From assembly GCA_017992475.1 (NCBI GenBank), contig JAGOOO010000004.1, forward strand, positions 1 to 64,000: a DNA stretch of 64,000 nt, written 5' to 3'. Below the pieces are notes generated by a model, which searched no databases, was not told the DNA's origin, and saw only the letters and a program-made list of their open reading frames with translations. The position numbers and the translations under genes are program-made. Positions 44,063 through 54,204 of this stretch are shown here, in pieces. This stretch comes from Caldisericia bacterium. Lineage in GTDB: Bacteria > Caldisericota > Caldisericia > JAAYUI01. Position 1 is the first letter of the stretch, and every line of letters starts with the position of its first letter.

Positions 44063-45526
44063 ATGTTCAATGAATCAATGATGGCGAAGCTGGCCAAGCT
44101 GCGCGAGGCCGGAAAAGATGTATACCCGCCAAGGGTCCCGAAACCAACTTCCGAGGCAGAGACAGTAAAGGCCAATTTTGAAAAATTTGAAAACCAGACT
44201 GTAACAATAGCTGGCAGGATAACTGCCCAACGCGGCCACGGCAAGGCGATGTTTCTTGAGGTCGCAGATGAAACTGGACCAATACAGCTTTACGTCAGGG
44301 TCGATGATGTAGGCGAAGAAATCTATGGCCTGATAAGAGATGCACTCGATGTTGGTGACCTCGTTGTAGTGACTGGCTCGGTGTTCAAAACCAGGACTGG
44401 CGAAGTAACCATCCACACAAAAGAGTTTATGTGGGCAACCAAGGCGCTGGAAGGACTGCCAGAAAAATGGCATGGTCTGAAAGACTCCGAAATAAGATAC
44501 AGGAAACGCCATCTGGACATGATTGCAAATTCAGAGGTCAGGGAGCGTTTCAGCAAAAGAACCAGAATAATCAGAGCAATAAGAGAGTTTTTGTGGAATG
44601 AGGGTTTTGAGGAAGTCGAAACCCCGACACTCCAGCCGCTCTATGGTGGTGCACTGGCAAAACCATTCATGACCCACCATAATGCGCTTGATATGGACCT
44701 TTACCTCAGGATTGCCCCGGAGCTCTACCTAAAAAGGCTCATTGTCGGTGGAATGCCAAAAGTATTCGAGATCGGCAAGGCCTTCAGAAATGAAGGCATA
44801 TCACTTGTCCACAACCCGGAGTTCACAATCATGGAACTTTACCAGGCCTGGGCAGACTACCACGACATGATGGACATCACCGAGAGGATGGTTTCTTCTG
44901 TCGCAAAAACAATCACTGGGTCTTTTGTCATCAATTTCCAGGGTGAGGAAATCGATCTGACACCGCCATGGAAAAGATTGACAATGGCAGAGGCATTCAA
45001 GGAATATGCCGGCGTTGAGATCGAAAAACTCAGGGACGCAAAGTTTGCATTTGCTTTCCTTCAGGAAAATGGCGTCAAGATGGAAAAGAAGCCTGGTTTT
45101 GGCGGTTTCTGCGACGAAACGCTGAAAAAGCTTGTTGAGCCAAAAATCAAGAATCCAACCTTTATCTACAATTACCCGATAGAGCTTTCGCCACTAGCAA
45201 AGCTCATTCCAGGCGAGACCATGTGGGTTGAAAGGTTCCAGCCAGTCATCGCAGGTTATGAAGTAGGAAATGCTTTCTCTGAACTCAACGATCCACAAGA
45301 CCAGTTGAACAGATTTGAAGGTCAGGAAAAAGCCAGAAGCAGTGGAGATGAAGAAGCACATCAGACCGATACAGACTTTGTTGAAACACTAGCAGTTGGC
45401 ATGCCGCCAACTGGAGGACTTGGGATAGGCATTGACAGGATTGTTATGCTTTTAACAGATCAGGTTTCAATAAGGGAAGTTCTCGCATTCCCTCAACTCA
45501 GGAGGCAAAGTGGGGATATTTCTTGA
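44063..45526 (+). CDS. lysS: Lysyl-tRNA synthetase (class II)
   Basis: 487 residues, the usual size. An N-terminal OB-fold anticodon-binding domain ([20 protein letters not shown]) is followed by the class II core: motif 1 ([16 protein letters not shown]), motif 2 ([22 protein letters not shown]) and motif 3 ([18 protein letters not shown]). LysS-specific phrases such as [15 protein letters not shown] and [17 protein letters not shown] are present. It charges tRNA-Lys with lysine. The last 17 bases overlap the start of the SPFH gene. Confidence 0.97.
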   Translation: MFNESMMAKLAKLREAGKDVYPPRVPKPTSEAETVKANFEKFENQTVTIAGRITAQRGHGKAMFLEVADETGPIQLYVRVDDVGEEIYGLIRDALDVGDLVVVTGSVFKTRTGEVTIHTKEFMWATKALEGLPEKWHGLKDSEIRYRKRHLDMIANSEVRERFSKRTRIIRAIREFLWNEGFEEVETPTLQPLYGGALAKPFMTHHNALDMDLYLRIAPELYLKRLIVGGMPKVFEIGKAFRNEGISLVHNPEFTIMELYQAWADYHDMMDITERMVSSVAKTITGSFVINFQGEEIDLTPPWKRLTMAEAFKEYAGVEIEKLRDAKFAFAFLQENGVKMEKKPGFGGFCDETLKKLVEPKIKNPTFIYNYPIELSPLAKLIPGETMWVERFQPVIAGYEVGNAFSELNDPQDQLNRFEGQEKARSSGDEEAHQTDTDFVETLAVGMPPTGGLGIGIDRIVMLLTDQVSIREVLAFPQLRRQSGDIS

Positions 45527-46511
45527 AATAATTGAATGGTTGGACAACTCCGGCGTTGAACTGCTCCACAGGGAACCGCCGCAGGGTTCTGCAGACATCA
45601 AAATGGGTGCCCAACTTATTGTTCGAGAGGGCCAGCTTGCCATCTTCATGTCAAACGGCAAAGTGGCCGACATGTTCGGCCCAGGCAAATACACACTTTC
45701 TACCGAGAACATCCCCATACTGACACAATTGCTTTCAATTCCTTACGGCTTCAAGTCTCCCTTTAGGGCAGAGGTACTTTTCATTTCAACAGTACAGATG
45801 CCCGGTTTCAAATTCGGAACACCTGATTCAATACCATTCCGCGATAAAGAACTCGGCGTTGTAAGGGTAAAAGCATTCGGCAACTATACCCTGAGAGTGG
45901 ACGACCCAAGAAAATTTATTACTGAAATAGTGGGCACAAAGGGTTTTATGACCCGAGGCAAAATCGAAGATTTCATGCGCGGTATTGTGGCCTCAAAATT
46001 TACCGACATGCTCGGCGAGTCCCTGACCACCGTCTTTGACCTTCCAAAAATTTACCAGGAAATCGGTGACCAGCTTTCAAAATCCATAAACGGTGAAGTG
46101 TCCAAATTCGGACTTTCCTGCCTCGCTGCATTTATCGAATCAATAGGCCTTCCGCCAGAAGTCGAAACTGCAATAGACGAGAGGGCCGGGATGGGTGTCA
46201 TAAAAGACATGAATGCCTATCTGGCATACAAGGCCGCAAAGGGCATGGAAAAGGGTGGCGAAGGAATGATGGGTGCAGCTACTCAAATAGGTGCAGGGTT
46301 TGTAATGGGTGGCAAAATAGTCGAGAACCTCTCAAAGGGGACCGACGCAAAGGTTTCAAATGAGATCTGCCCTGAGTGCGGCAAACCCATACAGCAAAAC
46401 ACCAAATTCTGCCCCAATTGTGGGAAAAATCTTCAGTTAAATTGCAAAAAGTGCGGCCAGTCTGTACCGGAAGGCGCAAAGTTCTGCCCGAACTGTGGCG
46501 AAAAAATCTAG
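45510..46511 (+). CDS. SPFH/band-7 protein with C-terminal zinc ribbons
   Basis: 333 residues from GTG 45510, 7 bases after AGGAGG (this site lies within the end of lysS). The body is an SPFH domain of the YdjI/'virion core protein' type: [62 protein letters not shown]. Two zinc ribbons end the protein ([19 protein letters not shown] and [19 protein letters not shown]). Such proteins assemble on membranes as scaffolds and in Bacillus relate to envelope stress. It overlaps the lysS end on one side and the K+ channel start on the other, so the three may share a transcript. Confidence 0.88.
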   Translation: MGIFLEIIEWLDNSGVELLHREPPQGSADIKMGAQLIVREGQLAIFMSNGKVADMFGPGKYTLSTENIPILTQLLSIPYGFKSPFRAEVLFISTVQMPGFKFGTPDSIPFRDKELGVVRVKAFGNYTLRVDDPRKFITEIVGTKGFMTRGKIEDFMRGIVASKFTDMLGESLTTVFDLPKIYQEIGDQLSKSINGEVSKFGLSCLAAFIESIGLPPEVETAIDERAGMGVIKDMNAYLAYKAAKGMEKGGEGMMGAATQIGAGFVMGGKIVENLSKGTDAKVSNEICPECGKPIQQNTKFCPNCGKNLQLNCKKCGQSVPEGAKFCPNCGEKI

Positions 46512-47529
46512 CCTTCTCAAAAAAGCCACAAAAAGGGTTTTTGTATGGCTCGGGATTGTTGTTATCCCAATTTTTATTCTTGCCTCAGCGATCTATGTTG
46601 CCGAAGGGGGATTGCCAGGCTCCTCAATAAAAAATTTCCTTGACGCAGTGTGGTGGACTGTTGTCACAATGTCCACTGTAGGGTATGGAGATGTTGTACC
46701 CATAACATCAATTGGCAGGGTGATAGCCATTCTTGCCATGTTCTCCGGAATAATCATGATAGCTGGCCTTACTGCCACGCTGGCCAGCACCCTGATTGAA
46801 AGGGTGGTCAAAAGAATGAATCAAAATAAGGTCGAAAGATTTAGGGATCATGTGTTGATTTTGGGGTGGAATGAGAATGGCCTGAGAATCATCGGAGACC
46901 TTTACAGGGAATGCCAGGAAAAACAGATAGGAATCGTTGTAATGGCAGACATTGAACCACCATCCTCAATCCAGCAAGATACATACTTCATTAAAGGTGA
47001 CCCAACGAGACTTGAAAACCTCGACAGGGCATCTGCAGAACACGCAAAAGCAGCCGTTGTGCTGGCCGATTTTGAAATCAACGCCAGAAACACCGACTCA
47101 AAAGTCATACTTACGGCACTTGCAGTAAAGAGGGTTTCCAAAAACAGGTGCAGGGTCATCTGCGAAGTTTTACTTGAAGAAGACGCAGAATACCTGCGTC
47201 ATGCAGGAGTGGACGAGATTATTGTCAGGTCAGGGGTTGCAGGAGACCTTTTGTCGCGTTCTGTGTCTAATCCTGGTGTGGCAGAATTAATGCAAATATT
47301 GCTAAAAACCGAATCACCCGGTTCGCTTGGAAGAATATCTATCCCTGCGCCTTTTCATGGGAAAAGGTATGAGGAACTCGTCATGGCACTTTATAGTCAA
47401 TCAGAAATGATTGTGGTTGCACTAATAAGGAGTGGCAATATGATGGTAAATCCATCACAAAATGAAATAATCCAGCCAGGTGACGAAGCCTTCATTGTTT
47501 CCGCTTCCGGCGGCGAATGCAGAATCTAA
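46495..47529 (+). CDS. Two-TM potassium channel with RCK (TrkA-N/TrkA-C) domains
   Basis: 344 residues. Two membrane helices flank the pore loop with the K+ selectivity filter [10 protein letters not shown] (about residues 58-67). The RCK N-domain begins [16 protein letters not shown], a Rossmann variant that binds a regulatory ligand, and the C-domain (about 260-344) ends [12 protein letters not shown], as in TrkA-C. This is the MthK/Kch type of ligand-gated channel. The start is a GTG at 46495 inside the SPFH gene with no good ribosome-binding site; a TTG at 46541 would cut into the first helix. The overlap with an SPFH-zinc-ribbon gene suggests joint expression. Confidence 0.88.
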   Translation: MAKKSSLLKKATKRVFVWLGIVVIPIFILASAIYVAEGGLPGSSIKNFLDAVWWTVVTMSTVGYGDVVPITSIGRVIAILAMFSGIIMIAGLTATLASTLIERVVKRMNQNKVERFRDHVLILGWNENGLRIIGDLYRECQEKQIGIVVMADIEPPSSIQQDTYFIKGDPTRLENLDRASAEHAKAAVVLADFEINARNTDSKVILTALAVKRVSKNRCRVICEVLLEEDAEYLRHAGVDEIIVRSGVAGDLLSRSVSNPGVAELMQILLKTESPGSLGRISIPAPFHGKRYEELVMALYSQSEMIVVALIRSGNMMVNPSQNEIIQPGDEAFIVSASGGECRI

Positions 47530-47547
47530 AACAGGAGGACTAGACAC

Positions 47548-48705
47548 ATGGCCAAGATGACTGCCAAAACTCTAACAAGATATATTGTTGTTGCCGGTTT
47601 GATGTCTTTTGTAATCATCTTCATCATCATGCAATTTTCCACGGGCTTTGACTTCTCAAAAATGGGTGAAGCAGTCTCAAAAGCAAACTGGTGGTGGATA
47701 CTCGCTGCAGCACTATGCAATGTTGCATCGTTTCTCTGCGAGGCTTTCCAGCTCTGGTTTCTCTCCAGGGCATTGGGCAAAAAACCGGGTTTCTGGCGGA
47801 TGATGCAGATATATTTTGTAGGAAACTTCTTTTCAAATGCCACACCTTCGACATCGGGTGGTGAGCCTTTCCAGGTTTATTTCATGATGGACGACGGCTT
47901 CTCTGTGGCAGAGGGAATGGTAATGGTAGCAGTCAGGGGCCTCATATCTGTAATGGTGAGGATTCTCTATGTGCTCGTAACAGTGGCCCTGATAGCATTG
48001 GGAATTTTCAGGTTAAACCTTAGTTTCACATTTGATTTGATTTTCTACATTACTCTAGCGGCATTTGCGCTTCTTGTGGTGGCTGGATTCATAATTATCA
48101 TGAACCCACATATTTTTTCGTTTTTGGTCAAATTCTTTTCAAGGTTCCGCTGGATCCGCAAGCTGGCAAAAATACAAGATCCCAAGCAATTTATTCAAAA
48201 AGGCGAGCTTTTCCTTGGCGAAATAAGATCATCAGCAAAACTGCTCATTCAAGGGAAAAAGATATGGATGATTGGTGCGATTTTCAATTCCATCCTGACA
48301 TGGGTACTCCTGAAAACCATGCCATTTTTTATCATGCTTGCCCTAAACGAGCACCCAAATATATTTGTTATTTTTGCAATAGGTGTGATCTCACAACTCG
48401 CCACCGCATGGGTGCCAACACCCGGTGCAGTCGGAGGAATAGAAACTGGAATGCTTGCGTTTGCATCAACCATGCAGACTCCTGGAAACATAGGACTGTT
48501 TGTATTTATTTATAGGCTGATGGACTACCACATGGATGTTCTTGTTGGCGCACCCATAGCTTTGAGGCTCTTGTCTAAAAAGCTCGGAAAAGATACCAGC
48601 AATGCCGATTTATCAGCACTAACCAGCCAGATAAGCCAGAAAATGGAAGAAGAAAAAGAAAAGATGGCCCAAGAAGAGCTTGCCTCAGAGCACAAGATAA
48701 ATTGA
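47548..48705 (+). CDS. LPG-synthase-type flippase-like membrane protein, copy 1
   Basis: 385 residues with about eight membrane helices. The conserved motifs NATPSTSGGEPFQVYFM (about residue 105) and WVPTPGAVGGIETG (about 290) are those of the UPF0104/lysylphosphatidylglycerol synthase transmembrane domain family. No catalytic aminoacyl-transferase domain follows, so it corresponds to the flippase half only. It probably moves or senses a lipid; the substrate is unknown. CAGGAGG precedes the ATG. A terminator follows directly. Confidence 0.83.
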   Translation: MAKMTAKTLTRYIVVAGLMSFVIIFIIMQFSTGFDFSKMGEAVSKANWWWILAAALCNVASFLCEAFQLWFLSRALGKKPGFWRMMQIYFVGNFFSNATPSTSGGEPFQVYFMMDDGFSVAEGMVMVAVRGLISVMVRILYVLVTVALIALGIFRLNLSFTFDLIFYITLAAFALLVVAGFIIIMNPHIFSFLVKFFSRFRWIRKLAKIQDPKQFIQKGELFLGEIRSSAKLLIQGKKIWMIGAIFNSILTWVLLKTMPFFIMLALNEHPNIFVIFAIGVISQLATAWVPTPGAVGGIETGMLAFASTMQTPGNIGLFVFIYRLMDYHMDVLVGAPIALRLLSKKLGKDTSNADLSALTSQISQKMEEEKEKMAQEELASEHKIN

Positions 48706-48722
48706 GGCAGGGAAATCAAAGG

Positions 48723-48753
48723 AAAAAAGCCCCAATGATTTTGGGGCTTTTTT
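48723..48753 (+). terminator. Intrinsic terminator between the two flippase-like genes
   Basis: aaaaaagccccaa (48723-48735) and ttggggctttttt (48741-48753) pair perfectly around a 5-base loop, with further T's after. Confidence 0.93.
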
Positions 48754-48756
48754 TGT

Positions 48757-48762
48757 TATAAT
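48757..48762 (+). promoter_or_regulatory. -10 box for the second flippase-like gene
   Basis: TATAAT at 48757-48762, three bases after the terminator's T-run. Transcription would start near 48769, leaving a leader of only about 9 bases before the ATG at 48778 and no Shine-Dalgarno site. Confidence 0.5.
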
Positions 48763-48777
48763 GTTCTAGTTGAAAAA

Positions 48778-49902
48778 ATGGTAAAAATCACAAAGGCACA
48801 AATCATTCGCTACATGCTCTATGCAGGAGCACTTTCAATCATTGCTGTTCTCTTTGTAATGCAGTTTGCAACCGGGCTTGATTTTGGATCGGCTTTAAAA
48901 TCCCTTGGCAAAACAAACCTGTGGTTCATACTTGCCGCCATTGCAATTAACGTCTCTGCGTACTTTACAGAGGCCCTACAACTTTACCTGCTTGCCAAAA
49001 CGCTTGGGAAAAAACCGAGCTTTTGGGGAATGATGTTGATATTTTTTATCGGCAACTTCTTTTCGAATGTCACGCCTGCAACATCTGGCGGAAAACCTTT
49101 CCAGATATACTTCTTGCTCGATCAGGGCTTTTCTATTGCAGAGGGAACCGTAATGATAATTGCCAGAGGAATAATATCTGTATCAACAAGAATATTTCTT
49201 GTCCTTGCAGTAGCTGTGGCAGTTTTGTTCGGGTTTGACAGTAACCTGTCAAGTTTTATCGGATGGACATTCGTTTTAACCCTGATAATGATGATAGCGC
49301 TGATCGCAATGGGCATTGCCGCACTCCTCAACCCAAAGTTTTTTTCCTTCTTAATTAATATCGCCTCGCGAATTAGGCTAGTGAGAAAACTCGTCAAAGC
49401 GCCCACGGTTGATGAATGTATGGCAAAAGGCTACAGGTTCCTCGACTCGGTGAAAAATTCCTCAAAGATGATTTTCGGGGGGAACAAAGTTTATCTTACC
49501 CTGACAATTTTTACGAGCCTTGTCTCATGGTTCCTTCTGAAAACTGTTCCATATTTTGTTTTGCTTTCTTTTGGAGAGAGCGTTCCGCTGATGATTGTTG
49601 TCGCAACATCAATAATATCGCAGCTGCTTACAATCTGGGTGCCAACACCAGGTGCCTCTGGCGGCGTAGAAATAGGCCTTGGAACTCTTTTCAGGGGGCT
49701 TGTTGCAAACCCAGGAAATCTTTCACCGTTCGTGCTCGTTTACAGACTAATAGACTACCATCTAAACATGCTTGTCGGCTTGCCGATCGCCTTCTGGGCA
49801 CTTGGCAAAAAAGTGAAACCAGTTATTTGTACACCTCAAAATGAGAATGAAGTCGAAACATCTGCCGGAGTTCCGGAATGTGAGGGAGGGACCCTGAAAT
49901 GA
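48778..49902 (+). CDS. LPG-synthase-type flippase-like membrane protein, copy 2
   Basis: 374 residues, about eight membrane helices, paralogous to the preceding gene through its length: NVTPATSGGKPFQIYFLLDQGF against NATPSTSGGEPFQVYFM in copy 1, and WVPTPGASGGVEIG against WVPTPGAVGGIETG. Despite being adjacent, the two are separated by a terminator and a new promoter, so they are regulated apart. The C-terminal tail (about 340-374) is charged and unrelated to copy 1. The stop overlaps the murI start (ATGA). Confidence 0.83.
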   Translation: MVKITKAQIIRYMLYAGALSIIAVLFVMQFATGLDFGSALKSLGKTNLWFILAAIAINVSAYFTEALQLYLLAKTLGKKPSFWGMMLIFFIGNFFSNVTPATSGGKPFQIYFLLDQGFSIAEGTVMIIARGIISVSTRIFLVLAVAVAVLFGFDSNLSSFIGWTFVLTLIMMIALIAMGIAALLNPKFFSFLINIASRIRLVRKLVKAPTVDECMAKGYRFLDSVKNSSKMIFGGNKVYLTLTIFTSLVSWFLLKTVPYFVLLSFGESVPLMIVVATSIISQLLTIWVPTPGASGGVEIGLGTLFRGLVANPGNLSPFVLVYRLIDYHLNMLVGLPIAFWALGKKVKPVICTPQNENEVETSAGVPECEGGTLK

Positions 49903-50669
49903 TAGGTTTCTTTGATTCAGGGGTTGGTGGACTCTCCATCCTCAAAAATGCGTTAGAAATACTCCCAAATCACGATTATGCCTATTTTGGTGATGAGGCA
50001 TACTGCCCATGGGGCGAGAAACCAAAAGAGTTCATAATCGAGAGAAGCAGGCTGATTACAATAAAACTCATATCGCTTGGCACAAAAGCAATTGTGGTTG
50101 CCTGCAACACGGCAACCGTGAACGCAATTTCTACACTGAGGGCAGAATTTCCCAGTATACCGTTCATTGGTGTCGAGCCAGGAGTAAAACCGGCAACAAC
50201 ACTGACTGAAAGCGGCAAGATAGCTGTTCTGGCAACAAAGGCGACATCTCTTGGGGAGCGTTTTCTCCAGCTTGTAAACCTCTTTGCCCAAGACAAGGAT
50301 ATAATAATGATACCCTCAAGTGGTCTCGTGGAGCTTGTGGAGCAGGGAAAATGCGAGGGCGAAGAGGTTGAGGAACGCCTCTCGGAAATACTGTTACCGT
50401 ATATGAAAACAGGTTTTGACCAGCTGGTGCTTGGGTGCACACACTACCCGTTCCTTGCCGGTGCGCTCAGAAAAATACTCCCCTCGAAAGTCAATATTAT
50501 CGATACTGGCCCGCCAGTTGCCAAACAGCTTGCAAGGGTAATAATGCAAAACAACATACTGGAAGGCAATGGCAGGGTCAGTCTGTGGACCTCCGGCGAT
50601 CCAGGGAAATTTTGTGAACTCGCAAGTAAGTTGCTGGGTATCGAAATAAATAAGATAGAAAGGTTTTGA
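49899..50669 (+). CDS. murI: Glutamate racemase
   Basis: 256 residues. The N-terminus IGFFDSGVGGLSILKNA, the first catalytic cysteine in VACNTATVNAI (about residue 69) and the second in LGCTHYPFLAGAL (about 178) are diagnostic. It interconverts L- and D-glutamate for peptidoglycan. The gene begins in an ATGA overlap with the flippase-like gene, which suggests that that membrane protein has an envelope-related role. Residues are otherwise canonical, and the length is normal. Confidence 0.95.
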   Translation: MIGFFDSGVGGLSILKNALEILPNHDYAYFGDEAYCPWGEKPKEFIIERSRLITIKLISLGTKAIVVACNTATVNAISTLRAEFPSIPFIGVEPGVKPATTLTESGKIAVLATKATSLGERFLQLVNLFAQDKDIIMIPSSGLVELVEQGKCEGEEVEERLSEILLPYMKTGFDQLVLGCTHYPFLAGALRKILPSKVNIIDTGPPVAKQLARVIMQNNILEGNGRVSLWTSGDPGKFCELASKLLGIEINKIERF

Positions 50670-50670
50670 C

Positions 50671-50730
50671 ATGGCACTTAAAGTGCCTAAGATGGTGATA
50701 GAAGTGCATGGGAAGGAGTGTGGCCTTTAA
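50671..50730 (+). CDS. Possible 19-residue ORF between murI and the stalk-domain gene
   Basis: An ATG one base after the murI stop opens a frame of 19 codons (MALKVPKMVIEVHGKECGL) whose TAA ends exactly where the next ATG starts (TAAATG). AAAGG lies 8 bases upstream. It contains the AAGGAG that serves the next gene. The exact fit suggests a coupling or leader peptide, but a chance frame of this length is also plausible. Confidence 0.25.
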   Translation: MALKVPKMVIEVHGKECGL

Positions 50731-52380
50731 ATGAAGAAACTGACAGCTTTTTTGTTGTGTGCTCTGGTAATAATGCCGTGTTTTCAAACTGCCCTCTCTC
50801 AGGATGACAAACTGATCGAGCTTTCTCCAAAAGAAATTAACATTGTCGCAAAGCAGGGTGAAACGGCAACAGCCACAATGGGCATCTTCAACAGGGGTTC
50901 CAGCTCCCTCCTGTTTTCGCTCTCAAAGTCCTACAGCAAGGCAAAAACACAGCCTCTGGCATCACCAGATGGAAATATGCTGGTGTATCCAAGTTTCCTG
51001 GATTTCGGCACTGTACCCTCCAAAGGCGAGGTTTCGCAAACTGTTACATGTACAGCACCAACGGAACAATATCTCCAGGTCACGGCCTCAAGCGATGTGG
51101 AATGGATAAAATGTCTCATACGCAATATAGACAAAACGGTTGTTTCTGTAACAGTAACTGTCAAGCTTGATGGAATGGTCACGGGACAACTTTACAGGGG
51201 AAACGTCATTCTGGCTTCAAATGCCGGCCTTGTTCAGGTGCCAGTCATTCTTCAGGTGGCGACCACAACAGTCAAGGACTGGCTTTCATACAACCCCACA
51301 AACGGCATCGTCTCCCCTGGCAACAACACTGGGATACAGATAAAAGCATCAGCAAAAGGCCTCCCGTCAGGCGACCAGTTCGCAACAATCATCGTTACAT
51401 CCAATGATGAAAAACAGCCGGTCATTGAAGTTCCAGTCAAACTGACTGTAATCGCCGGTTCTCCTGCGCCATCCACGCCAGAAATATTCGTCGGCTATCC
51501 AGGAGATGGCAGGGCCCACCTTTTCTGGAAGCCAATCGCATCGCCAAACGTTGTTGGTTACTACATATTCAGGTCAAACAACCCGGGGATTTATACGGAT
51601 GTTGCAATAACCGATTTCTATGTCACCGGCACACAATACACTGACCCAAATGTCACCAACGGGCTGATTTATTATTACACAATCAAGTCGGTCGACCAGA
51701 ATGGCAATCTCTCTGACGCCTCAAACGAGATAATGGTCATGCCAAATCCGATAAAGCCTGTTGTCAACCTCAAGGACGGGCTGGTCACAAGAACGCAGGT
51801 ACTGGATGTGACCGGTGTCGCTGAACCAAACTCCCAGATCATCGTAAACGGGGAACTGGCAATAATTGACCCGGATGGCAAGTTCCAGGCCAAAACAGTG
51901 CTAAGGGTTGGTTCCAACACAATCACCGTCATAGTATTTGATCCGGGTGGCAATCAGACAAAATTCACATACAAGGTCAGTTTTTCTGCCTACACTACCG
52001 TGATCTTGATGGTTGGCTCCAAAAATGCCTGGGTAAACGGTGAAGAGAAAAAGAATGCCATGCCTCAGGCGCCAGTCATCATAAGCGGCAAGACATTCGT
52101 TCCTTTCCGCTTCCTTGGCGAAAGCCTGGGGGCAGACATCGGCTGGGACGACCAGACCAAAAAAGTCACATACACGCTTGAGGGCAAGAAAGTCGAGATG
52201 TGGATTGGCAAGACAACCGCATCAGTCGACGGAAAACCGGTTTCAGTCAACCCTCCACCACAAGTCATTGGTGGTTCGACATTCGTCCCGACAAGGTTCA
52301 TAACAGAGGCGCTTGGCGCATCCATTGAATGGAAAGCGGCAACCAAAACAGTAGTGATAACATATCCGGCAAAACCATGA
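50731..52380 (+). CDS. Secreted Ig/Fn3-like protein with C-terminal stalk domain
   Basis: 549 residues. Signal peptide (KLTAFLLCALVIMPCFQTALS), then two Ig-like modules of the BACON/Hydin kind (about 20-245: LIELSPKEINIVAKQGETAT, LVYPSFLDFGTVPSKGEVSQ), an Fn3-like module (about 250-335: GRAHLFWKPIASPNVVGYYI), a short Ig-like segment (about 340-425) and a copper-amine-oxidase-type stalk domain with VPFRFLGESLGADIGW and VPTRFITEALGASIEW, the same ending as the M1-type protein at 9979. Likely a surface or matrix protein without enzymatic activity. Its stop overlaps the dCMP deaminase start. Confidence 0.83.
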   Translation: MKKLTAFLLCALVIMPCFQTALSQDDKLIELSPKEINIVAKQGETATATMGIFNRGSSSLLFSLSKSYSKAKTQPLASPDGNMLVYPSFLDFGTVPSKGEVSQTVTCTAPTEQYLQVTASSDVEWIKCLIRNIDKTVVSVTVTVKLDGMVTGQLYRGNVILASNAGLVQVPVILQVATTTVKDWLSYNPTNGIVSPGNNTGIQIKASAKGLPSGDQFATIIVTSNDEKQPVIEVPVKLTVIAGSPAPSTPEIFVGYPGDGRAHLFWKPIASPNVVGYYIFRSNNPGIYTDVAITDFYVTGTQYTDPNVTNGLIYYYTIKSVDQNGNLSDASNEIMVMPNPIKPVVNLKDGLVTRTQVLDVTGVAEPNSQIIVNGELAIIDPDGKFQAKTVLRVGSNTITVIVFDPGGNQTKFTYKVSFSAYTTVILMVGSKNAWVNGEEKKNAMPQAPVIISGKTFVPFRFLGESLGADIGWDDQTKKVTYTLEGKKVEMWIGKTTASVDGKPVSVNPPPQVIGGSTFVPTRFITEALGASIEWKAATKTVVITYPAKP

Positions 52381-52835
52381 GACCAGACAAACCAACATAT
52401 TTTATGATGATAACTGACATCGTTGCCAAAAGGTCAACATGTCTCAGGCGCCAGGTTGGCTGTGTGCTGGTGGATTCAGACGGCAACATAAAAGCAACTG
52501 GCTACAACGGCGTTGTGGCAGGAATGACCCACTGCGACACCTGCCAGAGGGAGCTCCTGGCTTCCGGATCAGACCTCTGGCAATGCCCCGTCATTCACGC
52601 CGAAATCAACGCAATCTCGAGGTATGAGGGGCCAAGAAAAGACATTACCCAGATTTTCTGCACTACACTGCCGTGTTTCCACTGTGCAAAGGTCATTGCA
52701 AACACCTTTCCAAACCTTGAAGAGCTCCATTACCATGACGACTACCCGCACAGCGAGCTGATCAAGGAGGTCTTCATCAACAAAGGCATCAAGCTAATGC
52801 TCCACAAGGACGGCGAGGTGGAGGAGGCGAGATAA
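52377..52835 (+). CDS. dCMP deaminase family protein
   Basis: 152 residues from ATG 52377 (ATGA overlap with the gene before). The zinc-dependent cytidine/deoxycytidylate deaminase motif is PVIHAEINAI followed by LPCFHCAKVI (HAE...PCxxC). An extra HCDTC segment is present (GMTHCDTCQREL), as in ComE/dCMP deaminases that carry a second zinc site. It deaminates dCMP to dUMP on the route to dTMP. It is translationally coupled to a secreted structural protein gene, which makes little functional sense and may only reflect packing. Confidence 0.9.
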   Translation: MRPDKPTYFMMITDIVAKRSTCLRRQVGCVLVDSDGNIKATGYNGVVAGMTHCDTCQRELLASGSDLWQCPVIHAEINAISRYEGPRKDITQIFCTTLPCFHCAKVIANTFPNLEELHYHDDYPHSELIKEVFINKGIKLMLHKDGEVEEAR

Positions 52836-52851
52836 AAACACCAAATAAAAA

Positions 52852-54186
52852 TCAGATCGAATATCTCATGCTCATATCCGCATAGAATTTAAGATATCCT
52901 GCGATTTGCTCCGGTTTCTTAAAACAAGCAGGTTCGCCTAGGTCTCCCCTTTCAGAAAAGCTCTGGGCCACACATCCCCCAGCACAACTGGGGACAAGCG
53001 GACATTCAAGATCCAGGCAACGCTTGACCTTTGAGATCCTAGCATCAATCCACATTTTTTCTTTCATGCAGTCAATAGGAGCACTGAAATTTACATTTCC
53101 TATCTCAAAGCCTTCTCTCCCAATAAATTCCCAACAAGTCCCGATTGCGCCATCGGGCGATACTGTATAAAAACCCTTCGTGCCAACACCACAAAGATTT
53201 GACAACACAAGATTTTTTATGTATTTTCTTATGTGCTTGGCTCCCCCGCAAAAACCATAAGCATTGATCAGCTCAATGATTCCGGTTATCTTTTCAAAGT
53301 AGCTATCAATAGATAGGCATTTGCTTTTGTATCCAAGAGACTCCGGCGTCATATGGACAACAGGATATGCATAAACACGCAAATTCTCATGATTCGAAAA
53401 ACCCCTTTTGTCCAAATCCATTAAAAGGCCTTTCAGTGAAAAGGCGTTCTCCAGATCAATATTTACCCTGATCTCAATATTTGGGATCTTTCTATTGATT
53501 GCTTCCCCTATTCCATTCACAACATCTTCGTAGGATGGTTTTCCACCTACATAGAACCTTTTTGAATCATGATTCTTTTTATCCCCGTGGATTGTCACCT
53601 GTATCCTTTCCAATGGCACAGACTTCATGAATCCACCAAGCTTTTTCCTCAGCAACGACCCATTGGTGGTCATTCTCGGAGATATCTTTACTGAAGGATT
53701 TGTTTTTGAAATTTCCTCATAAATATATCGAAAATGATCAGGAAACAAAAGAGGTTCCCCGCCATAGCAGGCCATGATAAAATGACCGATGTTAAACTTT
53801 TTCAGATGGCCCTGAATGAATCTGACCAGATTTTTTAATGTCCCTTCATCCATGATGCGATCATCTCTGGCCTCATAACAGTACGGGCAAGCAAAATTGC
53901 ATGCAAAAGATGGAGCTATCGTTATATCAAGGGTATCATTTTTCCATGTTTCTCTGGAAAATTTTTCAATCAGAAAGGATTTCTCATCAAAATTTTCGTC
54001 AACCAAAAAGAACGCATTTGACAATTCCTTGCAAGTTTTCTCTTCTTCCGGTAAGTTGCCACTGTTTATGAGACTGATCAGCCTCTTATCAATTATAATT
54101 ATGGAACCGGATATTGTAGACATCAAAACGTATTTATTTTCATCCAATTCTTTGGCAATAATAAATTTTGAAAACCTAAGACCCAT
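52852..54186 (-). CDS. Radical SAM/SPASM peptide maturase
   Basis: 444 residues from ATG 54186, five bases after the GGAGGA site; the frame is open upstream but that part overlaps the hairpin and precursor gene. The N-terminal ~85 residues (MGLRFSKFIIAKELDENKYV) have the look of a small recognition domain. The radical SAM cluster motif is CNFACPYC (Cys96, 100, 103), with ACYGGEPLL and MTTNGSLL following. A C-terminal SPASM region has CGVGTKGFYTVSPDGAIGTC and CLDLECPLVPSCAGGC for auxiliary clusters. Enzymes of this build form thioether or C-C links in ribosomal peptides. The 62-residue Cys-containing peptide encoded just upstream is the obvious substrate. No transporter or protease lies beside it. 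Confidence 0.88.
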   Translation of the reverse strand: MGLRFSKFIIAKELDENKYVLMSTISGSIIIIDKRLISLINSGNLPEEEKTCKELSNAFFLVDENFDEKSFLIEKFSRETWKNDTLDITIAPSFACNFACPYCYEARDDRIMDEGTLKNLVRFIQGHLKKFNIGHFIMACYGGEPLLFPDHFRYIYEEISKTNPSVKISPRMTTNGSLLRKKLGGFMKSVPLERIQVTIHGDKKNHDSKRFYVGGKPSYEDVVNGIGEAINRKIPNIEIRVNIDLENAFSLKGLLMDLDKRGFSNHENLRVYAYPVVHMTPESLGYKSKCLSIDSYFEKITGIIELINAYGFCGGAKHIRKYIKNLVLSNLCGVGTKGFYTVSPDGAIGTCWEFIGREGFEIGNVNFSAPIDCMKEKMWIDARISKVKRCLDLECPLVPSCAGGCVAQSFSERGDLGEPACFKKPEQIAGYLKFYADMSMRYSI

Positions 54187-54204
54187 AATCTCCTCCATAG
54201 ACTC

